A stretch of 64,000 nucleotides of DNA from Adiantum capillus-veneris (lineage: Eukaryota > Streptophyta > Polypodiopsida > Polypodiales > Pteridaceae), in contig CM043968.1 of assembly GCA_014529385.2 (NCBI GenBank), positions 6,027,001 to 6,091,000 on the forward strand, given 5' to 3'. A model generated the notes under the pieces. The model worked only from the letters and a program-made list of their open reading frames with translations. It was not told the DNA's origin and searched no databases. The position numbers and the translations under genes are program-made. Positions 57,560-64,000 of this stretch are shown here, in pieces (within the stretch, counting starts at the first letter, position 1; every line of letters starts with the position of its first letter).

Positions 57560-57960
57560 ATTTGGTTTCTCTTTTCTTGCTTAAAAAGAGAGGTCCTTAA
57601 GTAGCCTATAAATGGTTGATGTTGTTAATTATAATAGAGTAAGTGGAACTGGGATCTAATATCGGTTTTGTTAAGCCCACTATGTGGGGGATGTTGCACA
57701 CCTCGGGAGATTTGGACTTAATAATGGAGTCTTTTTAGACTTGCCTACGGCTTTACCATTATTGAGCCATAAGAAGTCCGAAAGGAGCTAGCCCTTGGCA
57801 ACTCTACTATGTTAGACCTACTCCTCTACTGTCTATAATTAACCACTTTGAGCCGTGGGTGTAGATACTTAAGAGCCGATTTTCAAAGGCTAAGAGGAGT
57901 GGTAACTAAGGTTTTGAATTGCCAAAGCATACACTAAGTATAAACATAAATTTTGTTAAC
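57560..57960 (+). other. 5' leader of element C
   Basis: About 400 bp between primer site and gag ATG, matching 45669-46030 of element B on the minus strand. No reading frame and no further signal recognised. Confidence 0.6.
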
Positions 57961-59214
57961 ATGGCTGACAATAATCAAGAGAGTAGAATGAACATTGATA
58001 GCTTTGATTTTGCACATGAAGGTGCTAATGATGATGCTCCCATGTTTGTGAATTATCTCGTCACTAGGTTGCAGCAAGCTATGGGCAACCCTGCTTTGCA
58101 AGCCGAAGTTACTCAACAACTTCTTGCTTATGGAATTTCCCTTCCTCTCCCAGAGGAGAGAGAGCTTAGGAGGCCTCTTGAAGAGACCCCCAAAAGAAGA
58201 CTCTCTCCCATTCGAGAGGAGGAATCCAAAGAGAAAGAAAGCAATGAAAGTCTAAGTTCTTCTGAAGATGTGGCTCCACGAAGACGGCGGTCTAGACGAT
58301 CGCCTACTCCTCCCAAGAGGAAAAGAGCAACCTATAGTCCTTCTCCTCATCACTCTGAAAGGCAAGAGAGGAAACAAAGGAAGAAAAGGGCTAGGAAGAG
58401 GTCACCCTCTTCTCCTTCTTCTTCACCTTCCTCCTCTTCCGATGAAAGTTATGGCTATTCTCCTAGAGAATACAAGAGGAGAGGACATCGCAAATCATTT
58501 CCTGCATGGCGAAGGTCACAAAAGCTAAAGAAGTTCAAGGAGGGAGGAAAGAGTATCTCTTTTCTCACCTATGATGGCACCTTTGGTGCTACTGACAAAG
58601 TGTTGGCCTTCATCCAGCAATTTGATGCGGCCTTTGGGGACGAGGGCTTCACAGAGTCCTCCAAGCTACGCCATGTAGCTATGCACTTCCAAAAATCAGC
58701 TCGTCAATGGTGGGCTAGTCTTCGTGGCAATGGAGAAGCCCCAAAGACATGGAAAACTCTACGAGTTTCCATCATGAAGCAATTTCTTCCAAGCGATACT
58801 AAAGATAAAGTTCTTACCGAATGGCGCGGCTTGAAGCTTCTCTCTCATGAGTCTATCAACAAGTATGTAGACAAGTTTTGGGATTTACATCTCAAAGCTA
58901 CTGTCTTTCAAAAGATAGACTTTGCCGAGCAAAGACAGCAATTCTGTGTGGGATTACCTGAAGAGATGGCCGAATACATCAACTCTCAACGGCCCGGTAC
59001 TATTACCGAAGTAATCCACCACACCATGGTTGCCTCACGCATCAATTTCCATCAAGGGGCTAGACGTAATGTCAAGCCCATGGAAAACAAAGATAAAAAT
59101 GATGCAAAGGGAAAATCCAATGCTCAAAATAATTCCCAAGGTACTTCCAACAACAACAACAACAATCGGTCCAAGGAGAAGGGAGTTTACAAAGGTAAAA
59201 ACAAACTCTCCTGA
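57961..59214 (+). CDS. Gag of element C
   Basis: ATG at 57961 ([17 protein letters not shown]), 417 codons. N-terminal acidic part, then an Arg/Ser-rich basic stretch ([32 protein letters not shown]) that may bind RNA or direct nuclear entry, then the capsid-type domain ([58 protein letters not shown]). It ends with an Asn-rich linker and TGA at 59212, produced by a 2-bp deletion compared with element B, where the frame stays open. The zinc knuckle therefore lies in the next frame. Confidence 0.9.
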   Translation: MADNNQESRMNIDSFDFAHEGANDDAPMFVNYLVTRLQQAMGNPALQAEVTQQLLAYGISLPLPEERELRRPLEETPKRRLSPIREEESKEKESNESLSSSEDVAPRRRRSRRSPTPPKRKRATYSPSPHHSERQERKQRKKRARKRSPSSPSSSPSSSSDESYGYSPREYKRRGHRKSFPAWRRSQKLKKFKEGGKSISFLTYDGTFGATDKVLAFIQQFDAAFGDEGFTESSKLRHVAMHFQKSARQWWASLRGNGEAPKTWKTLRVSIMKQFLPSDTKDKVLTEWRGLKLLSHESINKYVDKFWDLHLKATVFQKIDFAEQRQQFCVGLPEEMAEYINSQRPGTITEVIHHTMVASRINFHQGARRNVKPMENKDKNDAKGKSNAQNNSQGTSNNNNNNRSKEKGVYKGKNKLS

Positions 59215-60457
59215 AGAGCTTGAAGCTTTTCGTAAGGACCATAAGTGTTTCAAGTGTGGGGAGCAAGGACATGGCTATCGTTCTTGCCCCAAGAAGAATA
59301 CTCGCAATGAGACTCCTAGAGCTTCCACCATCGAAGCTCCAAAAGAGGATGCTCATTGCAAAGGATCATCACTTTCCTATGCGTGGGGAAAGGTAAGAGA
59401 GCAAGATGCCTTCATCTTGTTTGACCCTGGCTCTCCTCTCAACTTCATATCAATAGAGTTGGCCACCAAGTTGGGCATTCAAGCTTTTGAGATGGGAGAT
59501 ATAGTAACAGCTGATGCAGCTTTCAAGGGACAACAAGCCTCCGTTACTCCCTTGATTGGGAAGTTGAGGCTTCATGTCCAAAGCTATGTCGACAAAGAAG
59601 ACTTCTTCATCTCTCCTCTCCAGCATCAGGATGTTATCCTAGGGGCACCATGGTTTGATCGCATAGCTGCCAACATGAAGTTCCCTGAAAGGAGAATTTA
59701 CTTCACCTACAGGGGAAAGAACATGTATATAGATGCTAGTGAGCGTGGTCGCACTATTCCACTTGTAAATCCTCTTTCTTTTGATAAATCAATGAAGAGC
59801 TCAGTTTCTGCGTACATGATTTATGTCAAAGAGTCTCTAAAAGCTAATAATGTTTCTTCAAATGAAAATGATAGGAATCAAGAAGAGTTAGACTTGTCTA
59901 CTTTTCTAAAAGGATTCCAAGATGTGTTCATCGATGATATCCCTATGGACCTACCTCCAAAACAAGGGGATGATGACCATCGTATTGAGCTCCTTCCAGG
60001 AAGCTCACCGCCTAACAAACCTCCTTATCGAGTCTCACAAGCTCAACAAGAGGAGATTATGAGGCAAGTACAGGAATTGGTAGACAAAGGGATGGTGAGG
60101 CCTAGTTCCTCTCCCTTTTGTTCTCCAGTCCTTTTAGTGCAAAAGAAAGATGGTACATACCGTATGTGTGTGGACTATCGAGCACTAAACCATATCACTA
60201 TCAAAAACAGATTTCACGTGCCTCGGGTAGAAGATCTGTTTGATAAGCTACAAGGCTCTACCTACTTCAGTAGGATTGACCTTAAGAGTGGCTATCATCA
60301 AATAAGGATAGTGGATAAAGATATCCTAAAGACCGCGTTTCGCACAACATTTGGTCTTTATGAATATCTAGTCATGCCTTTTGGCTTGACTAATGCACCA
60401 GCTACTTTCAATCGTCTCATGGAGAAAATTTTTAGACCATATAGTAAATTCACTTGA
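59215..60457 (+). pseudogene. Zinc knuckle, protease and RT N-terminal part of element C
   Basis: Frame 2: [11 protein letters not shown], zinc knuckle [14 protein letters not shown] near 59249, protease block [14 protein letters not shown] with Asp at 59423, [18 protein letters not shown], then RT motifs [53 protein letters not shown] and [18 protein letters not shown] instead of DTG/DSG is, from memory, a variant seen in plant Ty3 proteases. The TGA at 60455-60457 falls three residues before the catalytic motif. Confidence 0.9.
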
Positions 60458-61610
60458 GTGTTCTTTGATGATATCATCATCTACTCCAAGTCTTTGGAGG
60501 AACATAAGCAACATCTCCAAGTGATTTTTCAAGCCTTGAGGGAGAACAATCTTTTTCTCAACCAAAAGAAAAGTGAATTCTTCCTTCAAAGAGATTCAAT
60601 ATCTAGGTCATATTATCTCTCACGATGGTATTCGTATGGATCCATCAAAGTTAGAGGTAATAAAATCATGGCCTAACCCAAGGAATCTACATGAGCTAAG
60701 AAGCTTTATTGGTATGTGTGCATACTATAGACGCTTCATAGCAAAATTCTCTCAAGTAGCAGGACCACTACACGACTTAACAAAGAAGAACGTTAAGTTT
60801 GTATGGACTGCTAAGGAGCAAAATGCTTTTGAAAAAATCAAAGAGAAGCTTACTTCCCAACCAGTCCTCGTGCTTCCGGATCTCTCAAATCCATTTGAGG
60901 TCCAATGTGATGCTTGTGGTGATTGCCTTGGAGCGGTTTTGCTTCAAGAAGGGCATGCCATAGCATATGAGAGCCGAAGGCTCAATAGTGATGAACAAGT
61001 CTTGGGCATTTATGAGAAAGAGCTTTTAGTTGTTCTACATGCCCTAGATACATGGAAGCACTACCTATTGGGGACTCCATTTATCCTACGAACCGACCAC
61101 CAAAGTCTTAAGTATTTCATGACGCAAACCAAACTTTCCGACAAACAAATGAGGTGGGCAAATTTTCTTTCGCAATTTAATTTCCATATTGCTCACATAG
61201 CTGGTAAGCACAATCAAGTTGCCGATGCACTTTCACGACGACCAAAAGTTAATGTGGTGTCTATAGCTACTCACAATGATCTATCCTCTATGATAGATGA
61301 GTATGCTACTCACCCTGACTTTAGAAACATAATGTCAGCCCTTGCTTTGGGGAAGAAAGAGGAACCATTCACCTTGCAGGATGGTTATCTTCTCCACGGA
61401 AATAGGCTATGTGTTACCCATTCCCTTCGTGAGAAGGTTATGTATGAATCCCATGCTCCTCCATATGCAGGGCATAGAGGTATTCAACCTACTCTCCGAG
61501 GAGTAGAGACGTATTTCTATTGGCCTACCATGAAAGTGGACATACAAGAGTATGTTTCAAAATGTGTAGTATGCCAAAAGACCAAGTATGATAGAGGGAA
61601 GCAACCTTGA
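60458..61610 (+). pseudogene. RT catalytic motif, RNase H and integrase zinc domain of element C
   Basis: VFFDDIIIYS (FFDD at 60461-60472) continues the RT. One extra A in the run at 60588-60590 shifts the frame relative to element B, and reading resumes with KEIQYLGHIISHDGIRMDP. RNase H blocks: VQCDACGDCLGAVLLQEG, YEKELLVVLHALDTWKHYL, RTDHQSLKYF and AGKHNQVADALSRR. The zinc domain has ESHAPPYAGHRG, YFYWPTMKVDI and CVVCQK. TGA at 61608-61610 replaces a Gly codon still present in B (KQPGLLQP). Confidence 0.9.
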
Positions 61611-62741
61611 TTACTCCAGCCATTGCCTATTCCAAATTCACCATGGGAGAGTATATCCATGGATTTCATCTTTGGATTACCCAATTCTATCCATGGGAAT
61701 ACAGGAATAGGGACAATAGTCGACAGGTTTAGCAAGCAAACACATTTTATTCCTGTCAAAAAGACTATTAAGGCACATCAAATGGCAACTCTCTTCATAT
61801 CTCAGATTTTCAAGCACCATGGATTACCCACATCCATCGTGTCAGATAGAGATCCTAGAATTACCAGTAATTTTTGGAAAGGTCTCTTTGAAAATCTAGG
61901 AACAAGATTGAATTTCTCTTCGGCCTATCACCCACAAATGGATGGCCAAAGTGAGATAGCCAATCTTACGATACTCGATCTACTCAAGACTTATGTTACC
62001 GAAGTAGATCAACGCTCACAATGGGAAAAGTATTTACCTCTAGTAGAGTATGCCTACAATAATACTGTACATACTTCTACGGGGAAAGCACCTTTCGAGA
62101 TCATAGAGGGAAGACCTAAAAGTCCCTTGCTACTCAAAGTACATGGGAAGATCTTCACCGCCGATGAGTATAGCCGTGACCTACAAGAATCTTTTCAAAA
62201 GATTAGGGAGGCTATAGCCATCTCTCAACAAAGGCAAAAAACTGCTGCTGATAAGCACAGAAGAGCCTTAATGTTCAAAGAAAATGATTGGGTCTTACTC
62301 AAGTTTCCTAAGGCTCGATTAAGGCAAACGACGGGCAAAAATCCTACGGGCCATCAAAAGTATTATGCTAAACTAGCAAAAAGATACTATGGTCCTTTCC
62401 AAATCTTGAAGCCCATCAATGAGACGGCTTATCAACTTAAGTTGCCCAACCATTGGATTATACACAATGCCTTTCATGTAAGCCTACTTAAGCCCTACAA
62501 AGGAGAGCCACCAACTGAACCAATTATTGAAGACCCTCCCGAAGTTGAAGACCAAGAAGAGGTGCTACAACCCGAAGCTGTCCTTCGGCATGAAGACAAG
62601 GTACTACGACATGGTAAGATAATCCGACGGTATCTTATTAAGTTCAAAAATTATCCTTTTGAAGATGCTAAATGGATGCAAGGAGTACAACTTAAGGATA
62701 GTATGAACCTTGTCAATGCTTACAATGCTACATTAGAGTAA
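61611..62741 (+). pseudogene. Integrase core and chromodomain of element C
   Basis: LLQPLPIPNSPWESISMDFI gives the first Asp, PTSIVSDRDPRITSNFW the second and DGQSEIANLTILDLL the Glu. The tail has NDWVLLKFPKAR, KRYYGPFQILKPI and AFHVSLLKPYKGEPP. The final ~50 residues, EDKVLRHGKIIR, YLIKFKNYPFEDAKWMQG, are a chromodomain in which the usual W-x-W/aromatic positions are partly replaced. Open to the TAA at 62739. This places the family among chromoviruses. Confidence 0.9.
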
Positions 62742-63101
62742 GCAAATGTACAACTCTCTTTTAAATGACTCATGTTTTTGTCTTATAAGACTAATCCTCT
62801 TTTTAATTGTGCACAAATTTAACTAGTATGCATGCTTAGAATCATGTTTGTGATGACGACGTCTCTCAAACACCAAGTAGAATTTGTCACTCTACTTTGG
62901 GAGAATGAAATGGACTAAAGAGCAGACATGCTTGTGGCAGCTATGTCTCCCAAGCACCAAATGGATTAGTCATCCATCTTGGAAAGATGTCGTAGGGTAA
63001 AAAAGGGATCCTCTACCCGCTAAGTACGATTGACTAATGACTAAGGCTTTATCTCTTCTACCTCATAGTCGAGGACGACTATGATTTCAAGAGAAAGGTA
63101 A
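62742..63101 (+). other. 3' untranslated region and purine tract of element C
   Basis: Matches the corresponding parts of B and B'. It ends with TTTCAAGAGAAAGGTAA just before the LTR, a weak purine tract (about 63089-63101). The inverted pair CATAGTCGAGGACGACTATG at 63066-63085 is a near-perfect 20-bp palindrome, also found in B near 41830. Confidence 0.7.
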
Positions 63102-63689
63102 TGTCATAAAATCTAATATCTAACCAACCCAAATGATTTTCTCATATTTAATTGATCACTTAATGTGGGAGAATAAATGGAACAAGTGTTAAAATATAGA
63201 TATGTGCTTATAGATTTATCTCAACACGGGGCCAATAGTAAAGGGGCCCAAATGGGAGATGGTCTATCAAGAGCAAGGCTAACCAATGGAGCATAAGACC
63301 TTAGGGTTAGCTTCATTGAAGACCTCCAATAATGTGTGTAAAAGTCCTTTGACCTTAGGTAAGCTAGGGTTGAGCTTGAGGTGGGAACCCGGCCCAAGCT
63401 CGAGGTGCTTGTCGTGCTTGAGGTGCTTGTCCTGCTTGAGGTGCTTGTCATGCTTCAGGTGCTTGATTAAGATGCTTGAGGTGCTTGACTGGCTCCATGC
63501 TTGAGGTGCTTGACTTGGTGCATGATTAAGGTGCTTGAGGTGCCTTGAGAAGCTTGCCTGAGATGCTTGTGGGAACACCCCCTACTTCAAGTGCTTAGTC
63601 ATGCTTGATGACTAAGGGGCTTGCTCATCCAAAGTCAAAAAGATCCCTACAAGGATAGGGGCGAGCCTACCGGGGGGGGGATGAGAGAG

Positions 63690-63738
<49 letters not shown>

Positions 63739-64000
63739 GGGAAGCCCCAGCTGCAAGGACACTTGTCAAGTTCCTCCTCATGTTGCCCTCATGGTGTGCC
63801 TGAAGCCTATTGGTTGGCCACCCAAGGGGTCCAATGATAATTTAGGATATTTAATTAATTGTTTTTGCATTTATCAAGTCCTCTCTCTCAAAGGGAAAGG
63901 GGGACACTTGTCCCAAGGCTACCCCTGTTGCTTGTAATGGCTCCTGCTTGTGATTGGCTAGGCCTGGAGGGGTCCAATGAGTTTCAAGCATGAGCTACAA
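63102..64000 (+). repeat. 3' LTR of element C, cut by the window edge
   Basis: Begins TGTCATAAAATCTAATATCT and follows the 5' LTR closely for 899 bp, with a shorter CA tract (63691-63737), loss of an 8-bp piece in the minisatellite and loss of TTGAAGAGG near 63750. The few differences suggest a comparatively recent insertion. Confidence 0.9.

Larger units (their letters stand above)
55833..64000 (+). mobile_element. Element C: chromodomain Ty3 retrotransposon, near intact
   Basis: 5' LTR, iMet-type primer site, gag, pol with chromodomain, 3' UTR, and 3' LTR that continues beyond the window. Compared with element B only four small lesions are seen in gag-pol: a 2-bp deletion at the gag-pol join, TGA at 60455, a 1-bp insertion near 60589 and TGA at 61608. 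The flank before it is TCTTA. The best preserved member of the family that also produced element B and both solo LTRs. Confidence 0.9.

Noticed and set aside
59205-59230. Programmed frameshift between gag and pol in element C
   Set aside because: Element B has two more bases here and stays in one frame, so the shift in C is a deletion.

Overview
This window looks like nuclear DNA of a land plant with a large, retrotransposon-packed genome. The evidence is plant-type LTR retrotransposon lineages (a Tat/Ogre-like Ty3 lineage with a tRNA-Asp primer site, a chromodomain Ty3 lineage with a tRNA-iMet primer site, and Ty1/copia elements), very abundant CT/CA/GT microsatellites, and one spliced gene with GT-AG introns. 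I cannot say which plant group. No rRNA, tRNA, CRISPR, bacterial or organellar features were seen.

Layout. 1-5163: 3' part of an old Ty3 element A (integrase C-terminus, decayed extra ORF, PPT, LTR), apparently inserted in a copia element whose 5' end lies on the minus strand at 5164-5960. 7053-8642 (-) and 12821-14515 (+): solo LTRs of the chromodomain family; the second has a perfect TSD and splits the gag of decayed copia element E (9445-15183, -). 15184-33978: complete 18.8-kb Tat/Ogre-like element D with LTRs, TSD AAGAC, tRNA-Asp PBS and PPT. 33979-34850: copia fragment F. About 34850-39420: truncated relative G of element D. 40578-47999: chromodomain element B (-), with a further partial copy B' (48000-49214) sharing its LTR. 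49215-50350: two possible TIR elements and the upstream region of the only convincing host gene (50351-53566, three exons, 996 aa, two predicted membrane segments). 53567-55832: simple and tandem repeats and a decayed LRR-type gene. 55833-64000: near-intact chromodomain element C (+), whose 3' LTR runs off the window.

The most unusual object is element D. Besides gag, protease, RT and RNase H it appears to carry two successive integrase-type HHCC zinc modules, a second retropepsin-like domain after the integrase, and a long accessory ORF3 whose N-terminal region is recognisable in element A. It also has ~285-bp diverged tandem repeats centred on a near-perfect AT-rich palindrome, present both upstream of gag and between pol and ORF3. 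Element B' carries a ~195-bp piece of a D/G-type protease, suggesting recombination between unrelated retroelements.

All element reading frames carry at least a few stops or frameshifts. None looks autonomous as it stands. Element C is closest, with four small lesions.
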